NCBI GenBank assembly: GCA_964602115.1
Contig: CAZRQN010000148.1
Span: 1-6,809 of the forward strand
Direction of reading: 5' to 3'
DNA: 6,809 nt
Origin: JANOGU01 sp964602115
GTDB lineage: Bacteria; Pseudomonadota; Alphaproteobacteria; Rhodobacterales; Rhodobacteraceae
Shown here: positions 1 to 5,768 of the stretch, piece after piece
How positions within the stretch are numbered: the first letter of the stretch is position 1
How the letters are laid out: each line of letters opens with the position of its first letter
Translations under genes and position numbers: made by a program
The notes under the pieces: model-generated
Told to the model about the DNA's origin: nothing
The model's database searches: none
The model's input: the letters and a program-made list of their open reading frames with translations, nothing else

Positions 1-12
1 CCTTCAGGGCGC

Positions 13-29
13 GGGGGGCAGAGCCCCCC
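13..29 (+). terminator. G6/C6 hairpin followed by a pyrimidine run, possible terminator of an upstream gene
   Basis: Positions 13-19 (GGGGGGC) pair perfectly with 23-29 (GCCCCCC) around an AGA loop. On the + strand a TCTCTCTCCCC pyrimidine stretch follows directly. The stem is strong but the tail is not a clean U-run, so this is either a terminator for a + strand gene ending left of the window or simply part of the repeat cluster that follows. Direction and function are inferred from the stem alone. Confidence 0.3.
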
Positions 30-81
30 TCTCTCTCCCCCTCACCGCAAGCGCAGCGTTCCGCTCCCCTCCTGCGGCAGC

Positions 82-127
82 GCGGCGGGCGAGCGCCCCC
101 GCCCCTGGGCGGGGTCGAGCCCGCCGC
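82..127. repeat. Large nested inverted repeat (two-level hairpin)
   Basis: The outer arms are 82-90 (GCGGCGGGC) and 119-127 (GCCCGCCGC), nine perfect pairs. Inside them, 97-104 (CCCCGCCC) is complementary to 107-114 (GGGCGGGG). The innermost pair would open to leave a loop of about four bases. The two levels are separated by small unpaired bulges (91-96 and 115-118). The pairing is read directly from the sequence. Whether it acts as a terminator, an RNA-stabilising element or a dispersed intergenic repeat cannot be told from one copy. Confidence 0.5.
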
Positions 128-167
128 TCCTCCCCCCAAACCGGCGGAGCGGCCCCCTGCGGGCCGC
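123..167. repeat. Overlapping inverted repeats that compete with the preceding hairpin
   Basis: Positions 123-130 (GCCGCTCC) pair with 146-153 (GGAGCGGC) over a 15-base loop. Positions 149-155 (GCGGCCC) pair with 161-167 (GGGCCGC) over a five-base loop. The first stem shares bases 123-127 with the right arm of the 82-127 hairpin and shares 149-153 with the second stem. The middle stem therefore excludes both neighbours, while the two outer stems can coexist. Such an arrangement can be a switch, but in DNA this GC-rich it may also be a by-product of composition. Confidence 0.4.
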
Positions 168-315
168 GACAGAGGGCGGGAGGGGGATGGGCCGGTCGGG
201 AGCTGTGCTTTGGGCCCCGCAGTGGCCGGGCAAACGGCGGATTTTCCGAATCCGCGTGCATCGGCGCCGCATTGAGAGGAGGTGGTTTCGCGCGAGGCCG
301 TCCTGACCTAGGCTG

Positions 316-1725
316 GTGCCGATGCATGCTCCGGCCAGCCACGAATTCCTGAACGCCCTTTCCGCCCGTCTGCCGCAAGGCACGCTCGGCGGGGCGGAGG
401 CGCGGCATCTTGCCGAGCCGAGAGGGCGTTGGGCGGGGCAGGGGCCGCTGGCCCGGCCGCGCCGGACGGAGGACGTGGCGACAATCCTGCGCGCCTGCGC
501 GGCCGCGCGCGTCGGCGTAGTGCCCTGGGGCGGGGGGACCGGGTTGGTCGGCGGGCAGGTGAAGCCGGATGGACCCCCGCCGCTGATCCTGTCGCTGGAG
601 CGGATGACGGCGGTGCGCGAGGTCCGCCCGGAGGAGAATGCGATGGTGGTCGAGGCCGGCGCCACCCTCGCCGCCGCGCAGGCGGCGGCCGCTGCGGCGG
701 CGCGGCTCTACCCGCTGTCGCTCGCCTCGGAAGGTACGGCGACGGTGGGCGGCACGCTGGCCACCAACGCCGGCGGGGTGAACGTGCTGCGCTGGGGCAA
801 TGCCCGCGACCTGTGCCTGGGGCTGGAAGCGGTGATGGCCGATGGCAGCATCTGGCACGGGCTCAGGCGGCTGCGGAAGGACAACACCGGCTATGACCTG
901 CGCCATCTGCTCATCGGCTCGGAAGGCACGCTGGCCGTCATCACCGCTGCCAGCCTGCGCCTGGTCCATCCGCCGGCCGCCCGGGCCGTTGCGCTGCTGG
1001 TGGTGGACAGCCCGGCTGCGGCGCTCGACCTTTATCACCGGGCCGAAGCGCGGCTGACCGGGCTTGTCTCGGCCTTCGAACTGATCTCGGGAATGGGGCT
1101 GCGCTTCCTGGCCGAGGCGCTGCCGCAGGTCCGCCAGCCCTTCGCCACCCCGCCCGACTGGACGGTGCTGGTCGAGCTTGGCCTGCCCGAGGGGCTCGAC
1201 CCGGCGCTGACGCTGGAGGGGCTTCTGGCGGAGGCCGGCGATCTGGTGCGCGAGGGGCTGGTCGCCCAGTCGGCGCAGCAGGCGGCGGAATTTTGGCACC
1301 TGCGCGAGACGATCCCGGAGGCCAACCGGCGGATCGGTTCGATTTCCTCCCACGACATCAGCCTGCCGCTCTCCGCCCTGCCCGGGTTCATCGCCGAGGC
1401 CGACCGGGCAGTGGCGGCGCTGGGGCCGTTCCGCGTCAACTGCTTCGGCCATCTCGGCGACGGCAACCTGCATTACAACGTCTTTCCGCCGCCCGGCGCC
1501 CGGCGCGAGGCGTTCGAGGACCGGCGCGAGGCGGTGAAACAGGCGGTCCACGACCTGGTGGCGGCGGCGGGCGGCTCGGTCAGTGCCGAGCACGGGATCG
1601 GCCGGGCCAAGACCGGCGACCTCCTGCGCTATGGCGATCCGGTGAAACTGGCGGCGATGCGGGCGATCAAGGCCGCGCTCGATCCCCTGGGCATCCTCAA
1701 TCCGGGCGCGGTTCTTCCCGGCTGA
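316..1725 (+). CDS. FAD-binding oxidoreductase, D-lactate/glycolate/D-2-hydroxyglutarate dehydrogenase family
   Basis: This is a 469-residue flavoprotein of the vanillyl-alcohol-oxidase/PCMH superfamily, GlcD-like branch. Such enzymes oxidise D-2-hydroxyacids to 2-oxoacids and pass electrons to quinone, cytochrome or an electron-transfer flavoprotein. The N-terminal FAD domain spans about residues 42-218 and contains PWGGGTGLVGG (70-80), GGTLATNAGG (145-154) and GYDLRHLLIGSEGTL (192-206). The C-terminal oxidase domain spans about 222-466 and has FWHLRETIPEA (326-336), a probable metal site GHLGDGNLH with H379 and H386, and SAEHGIGRAK with E425 and H426. Length is normal for the family (about 460-490), with no truncation or signal peptide, so a cytoplasmic or peripheral membrane site is likely. 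The start is GTG 316 or, just as plausibly, ATG 322; an in-frame TGA at 304 excludes anything further upstream, and neither start has a well-placed ribosome binding site. The family is certain, but the substrate is not, because GlcD, Dld and D2HGDH share these motifs. Confidence 0.93.
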   Translation: MPMHAPASHEFLNALSARLPQGTLGGAEARHLAEPRGRWAGQGPLARPRRTEDVATILRACAAARVGVVPWGGGTGLVGGQVKPDGPPPLILSLERMTAVREVRPEENAMVVEAGATLAAAQAAAAAAARLYPLSLASEGTATVGGTLATNAGGVNVLRWGNARDLCLGLEAVMADGSIWHGLRRLRKDNTGYDLRHLLIGSEGTLAVITAASLRLVHPPAARAVALLVVDSPAAALDLYHRAEARLTGLVSAFELISGMGLRFLAEALPQVRQPFATPPDWTVLVELGLPEGLDPALTLEGLLAEAGDLVREGLVAQSAQQAAEFWHLRETIPEANRRIGSISSHDISLPLSALPGFIAEADRAVAALGPFRVNCFGHLGDGNLHYNVFPPPGARREAFEDRREAVKQAVHDLVAAAGGSVSAEHGIGRAKTGDLLRYGDPVKLAAMRAIKAALDPLGILNPGAVLPG

Positions 1726-1730
1726 TTTTT
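1702..1730 (+). terminator. Possible intrinsic terminator overlapping the FAD gene stop
   Basis: CCGGG (1702-1706) pairs with CCCGG (1717-1721) around a ten-base loop. After CTGA comes TTTTT (1726-1730), the only T-run in the vicinity. The hairpin lies in the last codons of the FAD gene and the T-run starts right after its stop. The stem has only five pairs and sits four bases before the T-run, so this is a weak candidate. If real, it separates the FAD gene from the LysM-like gene transcriptionally. Confidence 0.33.
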
Positions 1731-1817
1731 CCCCCCTTGCACGGCCTTGCGGCGGCGGGGGCGCTGTCCCAAGTTTTGCGAACCATTTTCAGAACCAAAG
1801 CCTGGGAGGCCGCGTCG
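1726..1817 (+). promoter_or_regulatory. Leader of the LysM-like gene, likely contains its promoter
   Basis: This 92-bp gap is locally richer in A and T (around 1771-1800) than the surrounding coding DNA. It contains a direct repeat GAACCA at 1780-1785 and 1792-1797, a 12-bp period. A clear ribosome binding site, GGGAGG at 1804-1809, lies eight bases before ATG 1818 and decides that start, because the frame has no stop for several hundred bases further upstream. I could not assign convincing -35 and -10 boxes. Confidence 0.35.
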
Positions 1818-3122
1818 ATGATTTCCGAGCACAAGTTGAAGAAGGGCGAGACCTTTGCCAGCGTGATGAAGAAGAACAGCATCACCGACTGGAAGACCGT
1901 CTGGGACCTGCCGCAGAACAAGGCGCTGAAGGCCAAGCGCAAGTTCGCCGACAAGGTGGAGGAGGGCGATACGCTCACCATCTTCGATCCCAAGGCCCGG
2001 GTGTACAAGCTCACCATAGGCGGCAAGGACCATCTTCTCACCGAGGCGGATTTCGCCGAGGCGACCAAGCAGACCATCGCCAATATCCGCAAGAAGCTCC
2101 TGCCGCGCCTCAGCAGCCTGAAGGCCGCCTATGATGCGGACTACGAGTTCATGGCCTCGCTCGCCTCCGACAGCGGCATGCTGATCGGGATGCTGGCGGC
2201 GGCGGTGGAGAACCTGAGCGGCGCCAAGGTACCGACCAAGGAGATGAACGCCGTCTCCGATGCGATCAAGGCGGTGCAGAAGGCGCTGCAGAAGGAAGAC
2301 CTGCTCGACTGCGTGCATACGATGCGCGTGGCCGAGGAGGCGATGGAGGCCTATGTCGCGGCGGCGGAGACCTATCGCAAGAAGATGGTCTCGGGATCGG
2401 AAACCGGCGTGACGGTGCTGGTGCTGACCCGGGAAGGCTCGTTCATCGTGCTGAGCGCGCTCCTTTCGGCGGGGGCCGGCACGGTGCTGCGCGCGGGGGC
2501 CTTCTCGGCGATGGAGATCGGCGCGGCCTCGGGCGCGCTGACCGGCGCGGTCAAGGCGGCGGCGGGGGAGATCGGCGATGCAGCGGCGGGCAACAGCAAG
2601 TCGGCCGGTGAGATCGCCTACAACGTGGTGAAGGAGGCGATGTTCGGCGCCGCCTCGGGCGTGCTGAGCGGTTTCATCCGCGGCAGCGACATGGGCCAGG
2701 AGGTGGGCAAGCGGCTGACCTCCAAGCTGGTCGAATATGCTCCCAAATTCGCCAAGATGGGGGTCAAGGCGCGCTGGTATGGCGGTTATCAGGTTGCCGG
2801 CACCTTCGACGGGCTGGCCGACGAGGCCGTGGCCGAAGTCGTGGCGGCGGTGCTGATGCGGGTCAGCGCCAGCATCTATCTCAAGACGGTGATGGCGGAG
2901 ATCGGCTCGAAGGACCATGCCGACGAATGCGCCAAGATCATCGGCGCGGCGCTGAACGAAATGTCCGGCAAGGAATCGCTGTCCAAGGCGGCCGGTGTGA
3001 TCGCCGATGGCTTTGCCGCCAGCGCCGCCTTCATGGAACGGGTGATGGGACGGATTGCCGAGGCCTTCGGCAAGGCCATCGACAAGGAACTGGAGCGGGC
3101 GATGGCGGCGGAAGCCGCCTGA
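1818..3122 (+). CDS. Uncharacterised protein: LysM-like N-terminus plus helical glycine/alanine-rich segment
   Basis: I do not recognise this 434-residue protein as a named family. Residues 5-56 resemble a LysM domain: HKLKKGETFASVMKKNSI, then DWKTVWDLPQNKALKAKR, closing with VEEGDTLTIFDP. A short beta-like stretch follows (62-74, VYKLTIGGKDHLL). From about 77 onward it appears all helical. Residues 120-130 and 206-224 are hydrophobic, and 217-288 is full of Gly/Ala/Ser at zipper-like spacing (GAASGALTGAVKAAAG, GAASGVLSG). Later helices lie at about 334-360 and 390-430. There is no signal peptide, no long uninterrupted transmembrane helix, only two cysteines (165, 371) and no catalytic motif I can name. 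LysM domains usually bind peptidoglycan or chitin outside the cytoplasm, and similar cytosolic LysM N-termini occur in phage-tail and secretion-system proteins, so an exported or injected membrane-active protein is one inference. A structural or membrane-associated role is equally possible. The gene stands alone between the FAD and YceI genes. Confidence 0.85.
   Translation: MISEHKLKKGETFASVMKKNSITDWKTVWDLPQNKALKAKRKFADKVEEGDTLTIFDPKARVYKLTIGGKDHLLTEADFAEATKQTIANIRKKLLPRLSSLKAAYDADYEFMASLASDSGMLIGMLAAAVENLSGAKVPTKEMNAVSDAIKAVQKALQKEDLLDCVHTMRVAEEAMEAYVAAAETYRKKMVSGSETGVTVLVLTREGSFIVLSALLSAGAGTVLRAGAFSAMEIGAASGALTGAVKAAAGEIGDAAAGNSKSAGEIAYNVVKEAMFGAASGVLSGFIRGSDMGQEVGKRLTSKLVEYAPKFAKMGVKARWYGGYQVAGTFDGLADEAVAEVVAAVLMRVSASIYLKTVMAEIGSKDHADECAKIIGAALNEMSGKESLSKAAGVIADGFAASAAFMERVMGRIAEAFGKAIDKELERAMAAEAA
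3104..3119 (+). other. Small GNRA-capped hairpin at the end of the LysM-like gene
   Basis: GGCGGC (3104-3109) pairs with GCCGCC (3114-3119) around GGAA, which fits the GNRA tetraloop rule. It lies in the last codons, just before the TGA stop at 3120-3122. No T-run follows, so it is not a classical terminator. It could stabilise a 3' end or be coincidental. Confidence 0.25.
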
Positions 3123-3183
3123 TCCGAGCCGCTCTCTGGATTTTGAGTATCGTCCCGGTCCGCGCCGTGGCACGCTCGCCCGA

Positions 3184-3189
3184 AAGGAG
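3184..3189 (+). promoter_or_regulatory. Ribosome binding site of the YceI gene
   Basis: AAGGAG ends seven bases before ATG 3197. It selects this start over the much longer open frame upstream, and the encoded protein then begins exactly with a signal peptide. The 74-bp gap after the LysM-like gene (3123-3196) contains no clear terminator, so transcription from upstream may reach this gene. Confidence 0.75.
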
Positions 3190-3196
3190 AGCGCCG

Positions 3197-3766
3197 ATGC
3201 GCCGATCACTGGGCGGCCTTGTCCTGCTGCTGGCGTCGGCGGTTTCCGCCGGCGCCGTCCCGCGCGCCTATCTGCTCGACCGCGAGGCCTCTTCGGTGTC
3301 CTTCGAGACGGATTTCGGCCCCGACCACATCACGGGCAGCTTCCCGATCGTCTCGGCGGACCTGACGCTCGATTTCGACCGGGTTGCCAATTCCTCCGTG
3401 GCCGTGACCCTGGATGTCGCCGGGGCGCGGGCCAGCTTTCCCTTCGCCGCCCAGGCGATGCGCGGGCCGAAGGTGCTGGATGCCGGGGAGCATCCCCAGA
3501 TCGCCTTCACGAGCCGCCGCATCAGCCGCGACGGCGATGCCGCACGGGTGGAAGGGATGGTGACGGTCCGTGGCGTGACCCGGCCGATGGTGATGCGGGC
3601 GGAGATCTTTCGTCAGAAAGGCACCGAGACCGGCGATCTGTCGCATCTGACGGTCAGGTTGACCGGCGCTGTGGCGCGCAGCGCTTTCGGCGCGGACGGC
3701 TGGTCGGACATGGTGAGCGACGAGGTACGGCTGACGATCCTCGCCCGTGTGGATCGGGCCGAATAG
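3197..3766 (+). CDS. YceI family periplasmic protein
   Basis: This is a 189-residue secreted protein of the YceI family, lipocalin-like beta-barrels that bind long isoprenoid chains such as quinones in the periplasm. Residues 1-20 form a clear Sec signal peptide: MRR, then a hydrophobic stretch LGGLVLLLASAVSAGA, with probable cleavage after A18 or A20. The mature part shows the family pattern: YLLDREASSVSFETDFG near the N-terminus (25-41), HPQIAFTSRRI (99-109), GMVTVRGVTRPMVM (120-133) and the late GAVARSAFGADGW (157-169). Length is typical. Only 2 bp separate its stop from the cytochrome b561 gene, so the two are probably co-translated. E. coli has the same pair (yceI-yceJ) in reverse order. 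The precise ligand and physiological role are not shown by the sequence. Confidence 0.93.
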   Translation: MRRSLGGLVLLLASAVSAGAVPRAYLLDREASSVSFETDFGPDHITGSFPIVSADLTLDFDRVANSSVAVTLDVAGARASFPFAAQAMRGPKVLDAGEHPQIAFTSRRISRDGDAARVEGMVTVRGVTRPMVMRAEIFRQKGTETGDLSHLTVRLTGAVARSAFGADGWSDMVSDEVRLTILARVDRAE

Positions 3767-3768
3767 GG

Positions 3769-4302
3769 ATGGGCTGGCGCAACGGGCCGGACCATTTCGG
3801 CGCGGTGACGCGGCTTCTGCATTGGACGATGGCGGGGTTGATCCTCGTCCAGCTGCCTCTCGGCTGGTGGATCGAGCGCATGCCGCCATCGCTGGGCAGC
3901 CTGTGGCTGTTCGGCCTGCACAAATCCCTCGGGATCAGTGTTCTGGGCCTGGGGCTGGTGCGTCTGGTCTGGCACCGGCTGAGCCCGGTGCCGCTGCCGC
4001 TCGGCCCGGCGGGGCTGGCGCGGCGCGCGGCGCGGGCGGTGCATGCGGCACTGTACGGGCTTTTCCTTGCCGTGCCGCTGGCGGGCTGGGTGGCGTCCTC
4101 GGCCACCGGGATCGACAGCGTGGTCTTCGGCGGCCTGGTGCTGCCGATGGTCGCTCCGGCCTCGCAACTGTGGTCGGACGCCGGCTTTCTCGCCCATGCA
4201 TGGCTGGCCTGGGCGCTGGCAGTGCTGGTGGGCGGCCATGTCGCTGCCGCGCTTCTGCGCCGCGACGGGACGCTTGGGCGGATGCTGCGCGGGCGATCCT
4301 AG
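3769..4302 (+). CDS. Cytochrome b561 family membrane protein
   Basis: This is a 177-residue di-haem membrane cytochrome of the bacterial b561 (CybB/YceJ) family. Members take part in electron exchange with the quinone pool, and E. coli CybB oxidises superoxide with quinone. Four hydrophobic helices are visible, at about residues 14-36, 45-68, 90-112 and 140-163. Histidines sit where haem ligands are expected: H18 (TRLLHW), H51 (LHKSLG), H92 (VHAALY), H143 (LAHAWLAW) and H157 (GGHVAA). The start ATG 3769 follows the upstream TAG after two bases with only a weak AGGG in front, suggesting reinitiation by ribosomes finishing the YceI gene. A GlyTrp-Arg start and HFGAVTRLLHW are typical for the family. 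Its TAG stop is shared, within a CTAG palindrome, with the convergent TPR gene. Which b561 subfamily function it has is not decided by the sequence. Confidence 0.93.
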   Translation: MGWRNGPDHFGAVTRLLHWTMAGLILVQLPLGWWIERMPPSLGSLWLFGLHKSLGISVLGLGLVRLVWHRLSPVPLPLGPAGLARRAARAVHAALYGLFLAVPLAGWVASSATGIDSVVFGGLVLPMVAPASQLWSDAGFLAHAWLAWALAVLVGGHVAAALLRRDGTLGRMLRGRS

Positions 4303-5768
4303 CCCGGCGGCAGGGCGGCGAGATTGGCTTCGACCGTCTTGACCTCGGCCGAAGCCGGGCCGAGCGCCAGCGAAAGGACGCTCAGCGCCTCGCGATAGAC
4401 CTCTCCCGCCTCCTCCGGCCGGCTGTCGGCAGCGAGAAGGAGACCGAGGTTGTTGAGCGCTCTCCCGTAATCGGCGCTCTCCCGTCCCGGAGCCACCGCG
4501 AGCATGTCCAGCACTTCGCGGAAGAGACGCTCGGCCGCGCCAAGCTCGCCGGCTGCCTGCCAGGCGGTGCCGAGCGCGGAAAGCTGCCCGGCCAGGCCGT
4601 CGCTGGACGCAAAGGCGGCGCGGATCGAATCCTCCGCCTCGGCCAGCGCCGGGCGGGGATTGCCGCCGGTGGCCTGAAGGAAGCGCACCAGCGCCATCTG
4701 CCGCTGCACGGTTTCGGTGCTGTCGGTGCCAAGCACCTGGCGGGCGATCTCCGCCGCCTGGCGGTAGAAGCCCTCGGCCTCCTCCGCGCGCCCGGTGGCG
4801 GCGAGCAGCTCGGCGAGGTTGGCCAGCCGTGTCGGAACGTCGGGATGGCGCTCGCCCAGCACCGTGCGGTCAATCTCGACGGCCTGGCGAAGGAGCTTCT
4901 CGGCCTCGGCCGCCCGGCCCTGGGCCCGCAGAAGCACGGCGAGGTTGTTGAGCCGCTGGGCATAATCGGCGTCGCGGCTGCCCTGCGGTCCCTCGGCGAT
5001 GGCGATCGCCTCGCGCAGCAGGGGCTCGGCCTCCGGCAGGCGGTTGGCGGCGGCATAGGTCTGGGCGATATCGGCCAGTGCCGTGCCATGGGCGGCGCTG
5101 CCCTGACCGAAATCGCGCACGGCGGCCTTGATCAGCGGCACGGCGAAGGACTGCGCCAGCGGCAGGTCGCCGGCCAGCCGCGCCCATTTCGAGGCGGCAA
5201 GCAGATTGGCGAAGGAGGGCTCCAGCGCGGCGGCGCGGACGAAGGCGCGGGCGGCATCGCCCGTGGCGCCGCGCTGGGCGGCAAGCTCGCCGGTGGCATG
5301 GGCAAGCCGCGCCGCGCGGCTGACCTCGGCCTCGGCCGCGACCAGCGCTTCGGTCAGCGCCGCCTGGGCGCCGGCGAGATCGCCTGACGCCTGGGCGACG
5401 GCGGCCGAGCCGATGGCAGTGCCGGCCGGCGTGCCGGCATAGAGATCGGCGGCAGCGCCGAGGTGGCTGCGCAGCGCCTCCGCCTCGGTGCGGGCGCCGC
5501 GCAGGTCGGCCAGCCCCCGGCGGACGGTTGCCAGTTCGGACTGAAGCGCCGGCTGCGCCTCCGGGGCCGCATCGGCAAGCGCGGCCACCAGCGCATCGCG
5601 GCGGGCGGTCAGCGCGGCGGCGAGCCCCTCCTCGGTGATCTCCGGCGCCTCGGCGGTCTGGCCAATGGAAGGCGAGGGCGCGAAGGTCACGGCGGCATAG
5701 CCGCCCGCCACCAAGACCACGCCGAAAGCTGCCAGCGCCTGCCGCCCGATGCCCATGCCCGCCCCCAT
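4299..5768 (-). CDS. Membrane-anchored TPR-repeat protein (kinesin-light-chain-type repeats)
   Basis: This is a 489-residue protein with an N-terminal hydrophobic segment (about residues 11-30, ALAAFGVVLVAGGYAAVTFA) after a short positive start. It is either an uncleaved anchor or a signal peptide, placing the rest in the periplasm. Residues 45-105 look like a coiled coil. TPR-like units follow at about 150-190, 226-266, 267-309, 310-351, 391-431 and 432-474, with a degenerate one at 352-390. The roughly 42-residue period and the phrases LNNLAVLLRAQGRAAEAEKLLRQA and RTVLGERHPD mark the TPR_10/TPR_12 (kinesin light chain) type. TPR arrays bind protein partners; no enzyme domain is present, and no neighbour indicates the partner. 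The start ATG 5768 has GGAAAAG just upstream. ATG 5756 (four codons later) is an alternative, and the frame remains open upstream only because the DNA is GC-rich. The gene stands alone and faces away from metG. Confidence 0.88.
   Translation of the reverse strand: MGAGMGIGRQALAAFGVVLVAGGYAAVTFAPSPSIGQTAEAPEITEEGLAAALTARRDALVAALADAAPEAQPALQSELATVRRGLADLRGARTEAEALRSHLGAAADLYAGTPAGTAIGSAAVAQASGDLAGAQAALTEALVAAEAEVSRAARLAHATGELAAQRGATGDAARAFVRAAALEPSFANLLAASKWARLAGDLPLAQSFAVPLIKAAVRDFGQGSAAHGTALADIAQTYAAANRLPEAEPLLREAIAIAEGPQGSRDADYAQRLNNLAVLLRAQGRAAEAEKLLRQAVEIDRTVLGERHPDVPTRLANLAELLAATGRAEEAEGFYRQAAEIARQVLGTDSTETVQRQMALVRFLQATGGNPRPALAEAEDSIRAAFASSDGLAGQLSALGTAWQAAGELGAAERLFREVLDMLAVAPGRESADYGRALNNLGLLLAADSRPEEAGEVYREALSVLSLALGPASAEVKTVEANLAALPPG

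Larger units (their letters stand above)
1..315. other. Intergenic region with GC-rich inverted repeats, no supported gene
   Basis: I see no convincing coding sequence here. Minus-strand reading frames are open across it, but they run on antisense to the FAD gene, have low-complexity Arg/Pro/Gly composition and lack ribosome binding sites, as expected of very GC-rich DNA. The left half (about 10-170) is packed with inverted repeats, listed separately. The right half (about 180-315) is somewhat less extreme in composition. It contains an isolated Shine-Dalgarno-like AGGAGGTGG at 277-285 and leads into the first gene. The gene to the left of the window is not visible. Confidence 0.6.

Noticed and set aside
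42..272. Small minus-strand protein of about 76 residues starting at 272
   Set aside because: There is no ribosome binding site before its ATG, the composition is Arg/Pro/Gly low complexity, and it runs through the hairpin cluster.
4..1593. Long minus-strand open frame across the FAD gene, and a shorter one at 42-665
   Set aside because: They lie antisense to a clear flavoprotein gene, have low-complexity Arg/Pro/Gly-rich translations without known motifs, and lack ribosome binding sites. GC-rich DNA routinely leaves such frames open.
1737..1751. Sigma-54-like element TTGCAC-GGCC-TTGCG before the LysM-like gene
   Set aside because: The first half lacks the invariant GG (TTGCAC instead of TGGCAC) and the spacing between the halves is one base too short.
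1293..1817. Possible fusion of the LysM-like protein with sequence upstream, as its frame is open there
   Set aside because: That stretch is the FAD gene in another frame, and GGGAGG eight bases before ATG 1818 gives a clear start.
1629..3209. Minus-strand open frame antisense to the LysM-like gene
   Set aside because: The translation is His/Arg/Gly-rich with no domain signature, while the + strand frame has a good ribosome binding site, sensible amino acid composition and a recognisable LysM-like start.
3747..5387. Plus-strand open frame across cytochrome b561 and antisense to the TPR gene
   Set aside because: It crosses two well-supported genes in other frames and shows only low-complexity Ala/Arg/Gly sequence.
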